A stretch of DNA of 64,000 nucleotides from Dictyobacter kobayashii (GTDB lineage: Bacteria > Chloroflexota > Ktedonobacteria > Ktedonobacterales > Ktedonobacteraceae): positions 3,782,001-3,846,000 of the forward strand of contig NZ_BIFS01000001.1 of NCBI RefSeq assembly GCF_003967555.1. Direction: 5' to 3'. Under the pieces are notes generated by a model. It was not told where the DNA came from. It saw only the letters and a program-made list of their open reading frames with translations, and searched no databases. The translations under genes and the position numbers were made by a program. Shown here piece after piece: positions 1 to 7,267 of this stretch (position 1 is its first letter; every line of letters starts with the position of its first letter).

Positions 1-79
1 GATCAAGGGCGCTGATATAGCGAAAGAGTGCCTTTTCGTGTGCCTGACGCTGCTCTGTGGTGTTTCTGTGTTCGCTCAT
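1..79 (-). CDS. Unknown protein, N-terminal fragment
   Basis: An open frame begins with ATG at 77-79 and runs off the left edge of the window, giving 26 residues (MSEHRNTTEQ and onward, charged and hydrophilic). It starts 6 bp after the stop codon of the upstream ECF sigma factor, so the two are probably cotranscribed. An anti-sigma factor or a target of the sigma factor would be expected in this position, but the fragment is too short to identify a family. Confidence 0.5.
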   Translation of the reverse strand, partial: MSEHRNTTEQRQAHEKALFRYISALD

Positions 80-85
80 GATGTT

Positions 86-688
86 TTACCTGCTCCTTTC
101 GCGTTGTTCATGCTGTTGCCAGGTCAGGCGCAGACGATTGATGGTACGATGCAAGCGTACCCGGGCCGCTCCTTCTGACACATTGAGTGCCAGCGCCAGA
201 TTATGGGTATCCAGATCCTGTATGAAAGCTAAGCGGAGGATCTTTCGATCAGCGGGAGAGGCTAATGCTAACATTTCGGCTACCTGTTCGCGAGCCTCAA
301 TCTCCTGCTCGGGTCCAGCGTGTGTTAGCTGACTGATCTGATCGAAGAAATCGCTCTCGCTTTCTGCTTCATTGCTGCTTGTCAGAGTACCAACCGGATA
401 TTCATGCTGCTGGTTACGAGCCAGTGTGACGCGTTTACGTTTGATCATATTGGCAGCGATCCCTAGAAACCAGGCGCGAGGCTGCTGCACGGTCTTAAAG
501 GCTTCAATATGTGCCAGGGCTTCTACAGTTGCTTCGTTGAGGATATCAAGCGTCATATTTTGGACGGATTCACCGTGCGTAAGTCCCATGCGTATGACAT
601 ACGAGCGGATGATGCCTTCAATGGATTCCATATTCTCTTGCAAGAATTGTTGAAAATTGAAATCAGCTCCATTTGATTGCTTATTCAT
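86..688 (-). CDS. ECF-type RNA polymerase sigma factor
   Basis: The 200-residue protein looks like a sigma-70 family extracytoplasmic-function factor, which would direct RNA polymerase to stress or signal-responsive promoters. A region 2-like segment (about residues 20-90, ending in QQPRAWFLGIAANMIKRKR) is followed by an acidic linker. A C-terminal region 4 helix-turn-helix then follows (ADRKILRLAFIQDLDTHNLALALNVSEGAARVRLHR). I start it at ATG 686-688, behind a GAGAGAAG Shine-Dalgarno; the frame remains open 32 codons further upstream without a better site. A short-spaced downstream gene (start at 79) probably belongs to the same operon. Region 4 is clear, region 2 more divergent. Confidence 0.85.
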   Translation of the reverse strand: MNKQSNGADFNFQQFLQENMESIEGIIRSYVIRMGLTHGESVQNMTLDILNEATVEALAHIEAFKTVQQPRAWFLGIAANMIKRKRVTLARNQQHEYPVGTLTSSNEAESESDFFDQISQLTHAGPEQEIEAREQVAEMLALASPADRKILRLAFIQDLDTHNLALALNVSEGAARVRLHRTINRLRLTWQQHEQRERSR

Positions 689-812
689 AGGCTCGCTTCT
701 CTCATGTTTGAATCGTGCCTTATCGATCATGAATATCATTCTCCATATTTTTGGCCAAAAAATATTATTGTATTTGATAGTCATTTCAGGAGCATAAATT
801 GTTACAGAAACT

Positions 813-1053
813 CAGGGGCTTTTTCATGTTCCTCTGTGGCGCCTGCGGTGCGGGGTTGGGAGCGTGGAGAGTGTATGATGGGCGGCTGCGGCCGCTCACT
901 ACACACACTCTACACCTGAAAGAATGGACCTCTTATTGCTTGCTCGTGATCTCCATGTTTGCACTGCGGCTGCCCACCACACACACTCCCATGAAAGAAG
1001 GTCCATCGTATCGCTTGTTTGTAATCTCCCTGCGATCTCTGGACGAACAGTAA
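813..1053 (+). repeat. Palindromic MITE-like element, composite degraded copy
   Basis: This spacer resembles the element at 53286-53451. The left end (CAGGGGCTTTTTCATG, then a GCGCCTGCGG-like segment) is followed by a degraded GC palindrome around 890 and a GAAAGAATGGAC block. A second right half follows from about 965 (GCGGCTGCCCACCAC, GAAAGAAGGTCC), then the shared CTCTGGACGAACAGTA end. The right terminal inverted repeat is absent. The arrangement fits recombination between two copies. Nothing else is seen between 689 and 1082. Confidence 0.7.
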
Positions 1054-1082
1054 GTGGTAAGGTGGAAGATGGGTTGAAGTTG

Positions 1083-1646
1083 CTATTTTCCCTGGCCGAC
1101 GGGGCAGATGGGTTGGTAGATACAGGCGCGACACTTGGAGGCTTTTTGTTTCTGGAGCGCGGGAGGTTGTTCAGCGGTGCATAGGTCCATCTGTTTGAGG
1201 TGGCGCAAGACTTTTTTGCGCAGGGCTGGTGTATATTCGATAGGGAATTCACGGTCGGTATAGCGTAAGATGCCGTGTGTTGGTGGCTCCTCGGCATATT
1301 CTTCGAGGATAAGGCAGTAGGTGGCGACCTGGAGTACATGATGGCTGGCGGGTGTCATGGCGTTTTGCGCTATTGGCTTCACATCAACCGGGAGCAAGCG
1401 GCTATCGGGTAATTTAACTATATAGGATGGTTTACCCGTTAGCGAGTAGGTATCTGAAGTGATGGGCTCGCCGAGTTCATCAACGTTTTCATACATCAAT
1501 TCACCAGGTGGGAGTCCGAGGGCCTGGTGGCGTTCACGAATCAACTTTTCTCGCTGCACCCGGCGCTCATTGAAGAGTAGCACGAAGCAGGCTAGCGAGA
1601 AGAGGAGTAGCCCGATGCCGGCGGCAAAGAGTATCTCTCCAAACAT
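1083..1646 (-). CDS. Membrane-anchored Cas4/RecB-like protein, C-terminal half
   Basis: The 187-residue protein has an N-terminal membrane helix (residues 4-25), then a PD-(D/E)XK-like core as in the Cas4/Dna2 (DUF83) family. Visible are the LLPVDVKP strand (acidic residue plus Lys), the QVATYC motif, and a C-terminal CRACIYQPICP cysteine cluster like the three C-terminal iron-sulfur ligands of Cas4. The metal-binding Asp usually found in GKxDY is Ser here (LTGKPSYIV). The first iron-sulfur cysteine is not in this protein; an equivalent YEYCP motif sits in the neighbour that ends 40 bp upstream. A two-subunit membrane nuclease is an inference, and activity is uncertain because of the Asp-to-Ser change. 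There is no CRISPR array or cas1/cas2 in the window. Confidence 0.7.
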   Translation of the reverse strand: MFGEILFAAGIGLLLFSLACFVLLFNERRVQREKLIRERHQALGLPPGELMYENVDELGEPITSDTYSLTGKPSYIVKLPDSRLLPVDVKPIAQNAMTPASHHVLQVATYCLILEEYAEEPPTHGILRYTDREFPIEYTPALRKKVLRHLKQMDLCTAEQPPALQKQKASKCRACIYQPICPVGQGK

Positions 1647-1686
1647 ATTTACGCCCAGATCCTTCCGTACCTGTTATAGATATATT

Positions 1687-2112
1687 TTATTTAATAAATA
1701 GCATGAATAGCGATAGTCCGATCAGCACAACTCCAGTTCCCAGGGTCAATAGTGCCAGAGCAAGCAGACGGCGCACTTTGGGTAGGCGCTCGACCACTTC
1801 TTCGTATTGCTCTTCCAGGGCCTCGTCATCCATTTCTGGTAACTGCTTGGCTGCACGGAATTCCTGCTCGAAGGCGCCCCGGCGTACCAGGATCTGTTCA
1901 ATCACCTGGTAGTCGGGGACCTCGGGAGCCTGCGAGCCATATTCTTGCTCTATCTCGACCATTTGCGCGAATAGTTCCTCATTGTCCGCATGCACGGCTG
2001 GATCATATTGTTCATGCCACCAGACAAGGGGACAATATTCATATTGTGCGATTTCTTTGGCACTATAGACGCGTTGATAGGCAACTGTATTGTGCTGGTT
2101 TGGGTACTGCAT
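1687..2112 (-). CDS. Tail-anchored protein with Cas4 N-terminal motif
   Basis: The 141-residue protein carries YSAKEIAQYEYCPLVWWHEQY near its N-terminus. This matches the N-terminal helix and first cysteine of Cas4-type nucleases. An acidic helical stretch follows (residues 45-105), then a C-terminal membrane helix (about 115-138, LLALALLTLGTGVVLIG). It lacks the catalytic strands, which lie in the next gene. Gene order and both membrane anchors suggest the two products pair at the membrane. It begins just after the HD-domain gene in the same direction, with 19 bp between, so a three-gene operon is likely. The family assignment rests on one motif plus context. Confidence 0.55.
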   Translation of the reverse strand: MQYPNQHNTVAYQRVYSAKEIAQYEYCPLVWWHEQYDPAVHADNEELFAQMVEIEQEYGSQAPEVPDYQVIEQILVRRGAFEQEFRAAKQLPEMDDEALEEQYEEVVERLPKVRRLLALALLTLGTGVVLIGLSLFMLFIK

Positions 2113-2131
2113 ACTTATTTCTTACTCAGGT

Positions 2132-2728
2132 TTAGCTAGCCGCTTCTTGTCGTGCCTCTGTTGTTCCAGCCAGACCCAGCGTATCGGCGACCTCGGTCAT
2201 AGCCTGGATCACGAAGGCAATATGCTCGTTCAAATCTACATTTAGCTCTTCGGCACCTTTAACCAGGTCTTCGCGATTGACACCGGCGGCGAAGCCCTTG
2301 GCCTTCATTTTCTTACGCACCGAGGAGACTTCCAGTCCCTGGATACTCTTGTTGGGCCGTACCAGCGTGGTAGCTGTAATCATGCCTGTAATCTCATCGC
2401 AGGCATAGAGCCCCTTAGAGAGCAGATCTGTACGTGGATGAGTGGCAAGATTTAAGTCGTTATGGGCCAGGATGGCATAGATAATGCGCTCATCATAGCC
2501 GTCGGCGCGTAACCAATCCGCCGCTATCTGGGTATGCTCATGCAGATCTGGATATTCCTCATAATCACAATCATGCAGCAAGCCAGTCATGGCCCAGAGT
2601 TCTTCATCCTCACCATATTTACGTGCATAAGCGCGCATGGCGGCTTCAACTGACAGCATATGTTTCTGTAAACTCTCATTTTTTACATGCTTTGTCATCA
2701 AAGCGTATGCATCATTACGTGTTGGCAT
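2132..2728 (-). CDS. HD-domain phosphohydrolase
   Basis: This is a 198-residue HD-superfamily metal-dependent phosphohydrolase. The metal-site residues visible are His23, the His52-Asp53 pair in GLLHDCDYEE, His65 and the HND at 89-91, as in small HDIG-type proteins. The substrate cannot be told from sequence. Nucleotide phosphatase activity is common in this class. The start ATG at 2726-2728 follows GAGAGGG. It is the first gene of a probable operon with the two Cas4-like genes, which could link it to nucleotide or DNA handling, but that link is only positional. Confidence 0.85.
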   Translation of the reverse strand: MPTRNDAYALMTKHVKNESLQKHMLSVEAAMRAYARKYGEDEELWAMTGLLHDCDYEEYPDLHEHTQIAADWLRADGYDERIIYAILAHNDLNLATHPRTDLLSKGLYACDEITGMITATTLVRPNKSIQGLEVSSVRKKMKAKGFAAGVNREDLVKGAEELNVDLNEHIAFVIQAMTEVADTLGLAGTTEARQEAAS

Positions 2729-2788
2729 TATTTCCCTCTCACTACATACAAGTGCGGCAAATTTTGCCTCTATTATAGCATAGCTAAT

Positions 2789-3676
2789 TCAAGCCCCGTG
2801 CTCCAATTGAGATGCATGGCGCACAAAGTTGCGCAGGACTGGCGATTGGTCGTCTTTGTACCAGGCGATGGCCAGCTCGGCTGTCTGTATGGCAGGCTGA
2901 AGTGTGCGGTAGACCAGTCCCTGGTGGCGCAGAAAGCGGGCAGAATGAGGAATGATGGCGATGCCCAGCTCGGCGGCGACCAGCCCTGTGATGGTCTGCA
3001 TTTGTATGGCTTCCTGTACTATCCGTGGGCTAAAGCCTGCTTGCTGGCACAGGCTGATGATCTGATCATACAGCCCCTGTCCATGTTGGCGTGGAAACAT
3101 GATGAAGTTCTCTTCGGCCAGGGCCTTGACCTCGATATTATCCAATGTTGCTAGCTGATGATTTTCTGGTAGGGCCAGGATCAGTGTTTCTTGTACCAGT
3201 GTGCGTACGACTAATTGATCTGAAGCAACGGGTGGCCGTAGTATTCCTAACTGAATGCGCCGATCGCGCAAAGCACGGATTTGTTGGGCGGTTGTCAACT
3301 CGCGTAATTGCAATTCTACCTCTGGAAAGCGTTGGTGGAATGCGCGGATAAGTCGGGGTAATAATTCACTGGTTGCTGAGCCAACAAAGCCCAGCGTGAG
3401 TTGTCCCAATTCCCCTTTATCGGCTTTACGGACCATTTGGACGGCTTGTTCGGCCTGGGCTAGCGTCAGGCGCGCCTGGTGCAGGAAAATTTGTCCCGCC
3501 TCAGTTAATTGTACCTGGCGTTTAGTGCGATAAAAAAGTTGCACGCCAAGCTCTTTTTCCAGATTATGGATTTGTTGACTTAATGGCGGCTGGGCAATCT
3601 CCAGGCGCTCCGCAGCATGTCCAAAATGAAGCTCTTCCGCTACAGCCACAAAATAGTGCAGGTGTCGTAGTTCCAT
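2789..3676 (-). CDS. LysR-family transcriptional regulator
   Basis: The 295-residue protein has the standard LysR layout. A winged helix-turn-helix occupies residues 1-60 (MELRHLHYFVAVAEELHFGHAAERLEIAQPPLSQQI). A linker helix and a two-lobed periplasmic-binding-like effector domain (about 90-290) follow. The closest familiar pattern is the CbnR/BenM/CatR type. It is divergent from the SDR gene at 3816, and a short palindrome with the LysR T-N11-A form lies between them (3696-3712). Control of the SDR and of itself is therefore likely. The effector is unknown. Confidence 0.95.
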   Translation of the reverse strand: MELRHLHYFVAVAEELHFGHAAERLEIAQPPLSQQIHNLEKELGVQLFYRTKRQVQLTEAGQIFLHQARLTLAQAEQAVQMVRKADKGELGQLTLGFVGSATSELLPRLIRAFHQRFPEVELQLRELTTAQQIRALRDRRIQLGILRPPVASDQLVVRTLVQETLILALPENHQLATLDNIEVKALAEENFIMFPRQHGQGLYDQIISLCQQAGFSPRIVQEAIQMQTITGLVAAELGIAIIPHSARFLRHQGLVYRTLQPAIQTAELAIAWYKDDQSPVLRNFVRHASQLEHGA

Positions 3677-3695
3677 CGCTCTCTCATATCTTTTA

Positions 3696-3712
3696 AGTAT
3701 TAAACTAATACT
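3696..3712. promoter_or_regulatory. Candidate LysR operator
   Basis: The perfect inverted repeat AGTATTA-aac-TAATACT lies 20 bp upstream of the LysR start, in the 139-bp AT-rich divergent spacer with the SDR gene. The form (T-N11-A with dyad symmetry) is that of LysR recognition sites. No experimental support exists. Confidence 0.45.
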
Positions 3713-3815
3713 ATTAATATATTGGACTTATATATATGCTGTCCAGTAGACTATCCTCATCTCCAGTGGGAAAAATATAAAAGCAGCTTGTAAGTATCTG
3801 AAGGAAGGATTTCTC

Positions 3816-4577
3816 ATGGCAGAGCATAAACAGCGTGTCGTATTAATTACTGGTGGGGGAAGTGGATTGGGGCAGGCGATGGCCAGTGCTTTTGTTAAAG
3901 AAGAAGGTGCCGTGGTCGCTATTATTGGGCGTGATGCTGAAAAGTTGCGCCGGGTAGCCGCAGAACTTGAGCCACATGTCTTCTATTATCAGGCGGATGT
4001 CAGCCAGCGGCAGCAGGTGGAAGCTGCAGTACAGGCGATTGTAGATAAATATGGTCATATTGATGTATTGATTAATGCCGCTGGATTTTCTGGAGATGGT
4101 GTTACGACTGAGAAATCTCTGCTAGAGGCGGAGCAGGATTGGGATTGTGTGCAGGAGACCAATCTGAAAGGGAGCTTTCTGATGACTATAGCGGTGGCTC
4201 CTCATCTGCCTCGCCCCGAGGGTCGTATTATCTATATCGGCTCTATTGCTGCCTCTACCGGTGGTAGCAGAGCTGGATCAGTCGTCTATGCGGCTACCAA
4301 GGCCGGCCTGCATGGACTGACCTATGGTTTTGCGCGTGAACTGAGCGGCCAGGGTATCACTGTGAATACTATTGCCCCTGGCTTTATTGCCGACACCGGT
4401 TTTACTGGACATTGGTCTGAAGAGCGCGTACAGGGTGTGGTTGCTCAGATACCTGCGGGTAGGGCTGGACAGGTAGAGGATGTGAGCGCGGCCGCGCTTT
4501 ACCTGGCCTCTCCTCGTGCCTCTTTTGTGACGGGGCAGATTCTCAATGTCAATGGTGGCTGGCTCTTCGGAAAATAA
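3816..4577 (+). CDS. SDR-family NAD(P)-dependent oxidoreductase
   Basis: This 253-residue classical short-chain dehydrogenase/reductase has the nucleotide-binding TGGGSGLG motif at residues 12-19, the NAAG-equivalent INAAGFSG, a catalytic Ser in IGSIAAS and the YAATK catalytic Tyr/Lys. The C-terminal pattern (FVTGQILNVNGGW) matches FabG-like 3-oxoacyl reductases and related alcohol dehydrogenases, so the annotation should stay generic. GGAAGGA lies 10 bp before ATG 3816. It is divergent from a LysR regulator, the usual arrangement for a regulated catabolic or detoxification enzyme. Confidence 0.92.
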   Translation: MAEHKQRVVLITGGGSGLGQAMASAFVKEEGAVVAIIGRDAEKLRRVAAELEPHVFYYQADVSQRQQVEAAVQAIVDKYGHIDVLINAAGFSGDGVTTEKSLLEAEQDWDCVQETNLKGSFLMTIAVAPHLPRPEGRIIYIGSIAASTGGSRAGSVVYAATKAGLHGLTYGFARELSGQGITVNTIAPGFIADTGFTGHWSEERVQGVVAQIPAGRAGQVEDVSAAALYLASPRASFVTGQILNVNGGWLFGK

Positions 4578-4701
4578 TAATGCTTGTATGCTCTGTTCCT
4601 TTGTCCATAAAGAGGCTTTACCAATCATGCTATGATGGTTTGTAGTCTCATTTACGATATTTCATTGGTAGTTCTAGCACGCTTGGATGAAGGAACATTA
4701 T

Positions 4702-5751
4702 ATGCTACACATTGATGCAAAACCAATAGATCTGCACCTCACCACACCATTCCGCATTGCGCGGAGCGTACAGTATACGGCCGCCAATGTGGTGGTGGAG
4801 GTGAAGCACAACGAGGCTGTTGGCTATGGTGAAGCCGCTCCCAGCAAGTACTATGGTGAGAGTGCCGAGACCGTCATGGCCTGTATCGCCATGTTTGCGG
4901 GCAATCTGGGGGATGATCCGTTTTTGATTGAGGAGATTATGCAGCGCCTCGACAAAGTCATTCGCTTAAATCCCTCGGCCAAGGCGGCTGTAGATATGGC
5001 TATTTATGATATTGTGGGCAAGATGCTTGGCGTGCCAGTCTATAAGCTCCTGGGTTTAAATCCTACCCATACTCCGCGTACCTCCTTTACGATTGGACTG
5101 GATACCCCATCTGAAATGGCCAAGAAGGCATTGCTGGCCCAGGATTATCCTATTTTGAAGATTAAGGTTGGCTCCCGCCACGATATTGAGATCCTTAAGG
5201 CGATTCGCGATGTCTCTTCATCGGTGATTCGTGTGGATGCCAATGCTGGTTGGACACCTAAAGAGGCTATTAAGAATATCAATGCGATTGCCCAATATAA
5301 TATCGAATTCGTTGAGCAGCCCGTGCCTGCCCATGATCTGGCAGGCTTGAAGCTGGTGCGCGATAATGTGGCTCTACCCATTATTGCCGATGAGAGTTGC
5401 GTGACGATTGAGGATCTGCCGCGTCTAAGTGAGTGTGTGGATGGGGTGAACTTTAAATTGATGAAAAATGGCGGCATGCATAATGTGCTTAAAATGATCC
5501 ATGTTGCCCGTGCCTACAATCTGCGTACTATGCTTGGTTGTATGATCGAGAGCTCACTGGCGATTACTGCCGCCGCTCATCTGGCTCCTCTGGTCGATTA
5601 CGCAGACCTGGATGGACAATTGCTGATCAACGATGATCCCTTTACTGGTGTTACCGTGGAACGGGGTAAGTTGCAACTTCCTAATCGCCCTGGCCTGGGT
5701 GTGAAAGTTCGCTCAAATAATAATAATTCTGAGCAACATGAAGGTAAGTAA
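4702..5751 (+). CDS. Enolase-superfamily epimerase (dipeptide epimerase / DgcA-like)
   Basis: The 349-residue protein is a muconate-lactonizing subgroup enzyme. Catalytic Lys lies in LKIKVG (K153, K155), the metal ligands are D179 (RVDANAGW), E205 (VEQPV) and D230 (ADES), and the second base is K255 (KLMKNGG). The C-terminal DLDGQLLINDDPF carries the DxD motif that binds the alpha-amino group in dipeptide epimerases such as L-Ala-D/L-Glu epimerase. N-acetyl-D-glutamate racemase DgcA belongs to the same group. A DUF1611 protein (DgcN family) lies at 8896, which makes DgcA a real alternative. I use ATG 4702, since AAGGAA at 4690 fits it; an upstream ATG (4687) has no site. Confidence 0.88.
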   Translation: MLHIDAKPIDLHLTTPFRIARSVQYTAANVVVEVKHNEAVGYGEAAPSKYYGESAETVMACIAMFAGNLGDDPFLIEEIMQRLDKVIRLNPSAKAAVDMAIYDIVGKMLGVPVYKLLGLNPTHTPRTSFTIGLDTPSEMAKKALLAQDYPILKIKVGSRHDIEILKAIRDVSSSVIRVDANAGWTPKEAIKNINAIAQYNIEFVEQPVPAHDLAGLKLVRDNVALPIIADESCVTIEDLPRLSECVDGVNFKLMKNGGMHNVLKMIHVARAYNLRTMLGCMIESSLAITAAAHLAPLVDYADLDGQLLINDDPFTGVTVERGKLQLPNRPGLGVKVRSNNNNSEQHEGK

Positions 5752-5759
5752 GTTATTTC

Positions 5760-6437
5760 ATGATGAACAACAAACCTACTCAAAGTAACCCTCAGATTCG
5801 TGCTCCGCGTTTGCCAAAACGGGCTGCGGGACGAGATATTGTCGGAGGATATGTACAATATCGTGAACGTTATTCATCTCTGGCCCTGGCAAATGTTAGT
5901 CTAGCCAACCAGGTAGCGAATCGACCCGCTTTTGTAGAGACCTCATTTCAGCAGGCGTTGCTCGCAAATTCTGAATTTGAAGAGATTCAATTGGATGATG
6001 TGCGTTTTAGCGCTTGCGATTTTGCCAGCGCTGTCTGGTATAAGTCGGTCTGGCACCGCGTTGAGCTGATTGGATGCCGCCTGACTGGTTTTATGGCGGG
6101 CGAGGCTTACCTCGAAGATGTATTGTTTAAAGACTGCCTGCTCAGCCTGGCCCAGCTGCGCTTTGCTACCCTGAAATCCGTCCGTTTTGAGCATTGTGAT
6201 TTGAGCGAGGTCGATCTTTTAGAAGCCGACCTGTCAAATGTGCGCTTTGTACATTGTAACCTGCGCCAGGCTGAAATGACTGGTACCCAATTGGCTGGCG
6301 TAGATTTGAGTACATGTACGATTGATGGGGCGCGCCTGGGTCCTAAGGAACTGCGTGGCGCCACCTTGACTATGTCCCAGGCCGTAGCTCTGGTTGAGGC
6401 GATGGGTATCTCGATCCAGACCAACTCAGCCTCTTGA
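5760..6437 (+). CDS. Pentapeptide-repeat protein
   Basis: The 225-residue protein contains A(D/N)LxX-type repeats from about residue 65 to 200 (for example FEHCDLSEVDLLEADLSNVRFVHCNLRQAEMTG). These predict a right-handed quadrilateral beta-helix. Such proteins are often DNA mimics or scaffolds, and no catalytic residues are evident. It begins 8 bp after the epimerase stop, so they are cotranscribed. A strong hairpin at 6467-6522 ends the unit. The function is unknown and its link with the epimerase is only positional. Confidence 0.88.
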   Translation: MMNNKPTQSNPQIRAPRLPKRAAGRDIVGGYVQYRERYSSLALANVSLANQVANRPAFVETSFQQALLANSEFEEIQLDDVRFSACDFASAVWYKSVWHRVELIGCRLTGFMAGEAYLEDVLFKDCLLSLAQLRFATLKSVRFEHCDLSEVDLLEADLSNVRFVHCNLRQAEMTGTQLAGVDLSTCTIDGARLGPKELRGATLTMSQAVALVEAMGISIQTNSAS

Positions 6438-6466
6438 ACGTGTTTACACTCTTTTGTGCATAAAAA

Positions 6467-6522
6467 TGAGGGAAATCTCAGGACCCGTTGCTCCGCGCAA
6501 CGATTACTCTAGATTTCCCTCA
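6467..6522 (+). terminator. Hairpin terminator after the pentapeptide gene
   Basis: The 12-bp perfect stem TGAGGGAAATCT / AGATTTCCCTCA encloses a second small hairpin (CGTTGC / GCAACG). It starts 30 bp after the stop at 6437. No clear U tract follows. Confidence 0.6.
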
Positions 6523-7014
6523 TCAACATGAGTGTCTTGTAGCACTTCACTGCATTGTGCGCTACAATTTCCACTCCTCCGAAGAAGACATCAAGCCCAT
6601 GGCAGCTCAATACCAGCTTTTGTCTGAACTCCGCTCATAGGTCAATTATAACGATTAAAAAGCTATAAAGTCAATTATAGTGTAATCATGCTATGTGTAT
6701 TTTATCTATGAATAATATAATATCGTTAATGGGTTGAATAAGCACAGCTTATTATCGTTTCTGCTTCAATACAGCGCTCACGATGACTTTTTTTTAACTC
6801 AAAAAGCAAAAGTTTAGTTTTATCAGGCTCTGCATCCGTTTATCTACTCCAAATTATATATAAAGCAGAGAATAAATATATGAATTTACTGGTTAATTTG
6901 CACAATGATTTTTCGGATTGCTAAAAATTATCTCAATATTTTGTTGTCTTATCTAAAAATTATCTAAAAATATTTGCCATGGTCCTCAATAGGCGCTCAA
7001 AATTAGATGGGTGG
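6523..7014. other. AT-rich spacer without a convincing gene
   Basis: This stretch is markedly AT-rich, with repeated ATCTAAAAATT tracts near 6950-6970. A frame at 6979-7224 has no ribosome binding site or recognisable composition. I see no RNA gene. It probably forms part of the long leader or promoter region of the ammonium transporter. Confidence 0.4.
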
Positions 7015-7031
7015 TTGTGCATAATGCACAA
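7015..7031. promoter_or_regulatory. Perfect 17-bp palindrome upstream of amt
   Basis: TTGTGCAT-A-ATGCACAA is exactly symmetric and lies about 240 bp upstream of the ammonium transporter start, in AT-rich DNA. A dimeric regulator site (nitrogen control would be logical) is an inference. Confidence 0.35.
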
Positions 7032-7267
7032 AAACACATCGCTGTTTTGTGATATATTGGACCTTAAAAGACCTACCCATTATTTCTTATACTCTATTCA
7101 AGTACGAAATATACAAATTCGGTACATCAATGATGATATATCCACTCCTCAACTAGAAAATTGTCCAATGATAATTTTCTATCCTGTGCTCACAGATGAG
7201 AATTTGTCGCCTCCTGCTGTCTGAGATACGTGCTATTGATATTTCGGCTGAAAGGAATTATTACACC

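Noticed and set aside
899..1339. A 146-codon frame on the minus strand
   Set aside because: It overlaps the Cas4-like C-terminal gene in another frame and runs through the palindromic repeat; no ribosome binding site or family.
6979..7224. An 81-codon frame before amt
   Set aside because: AT-rich low-quality composition, no ribosome binding site, and it overlaps the amt leader.
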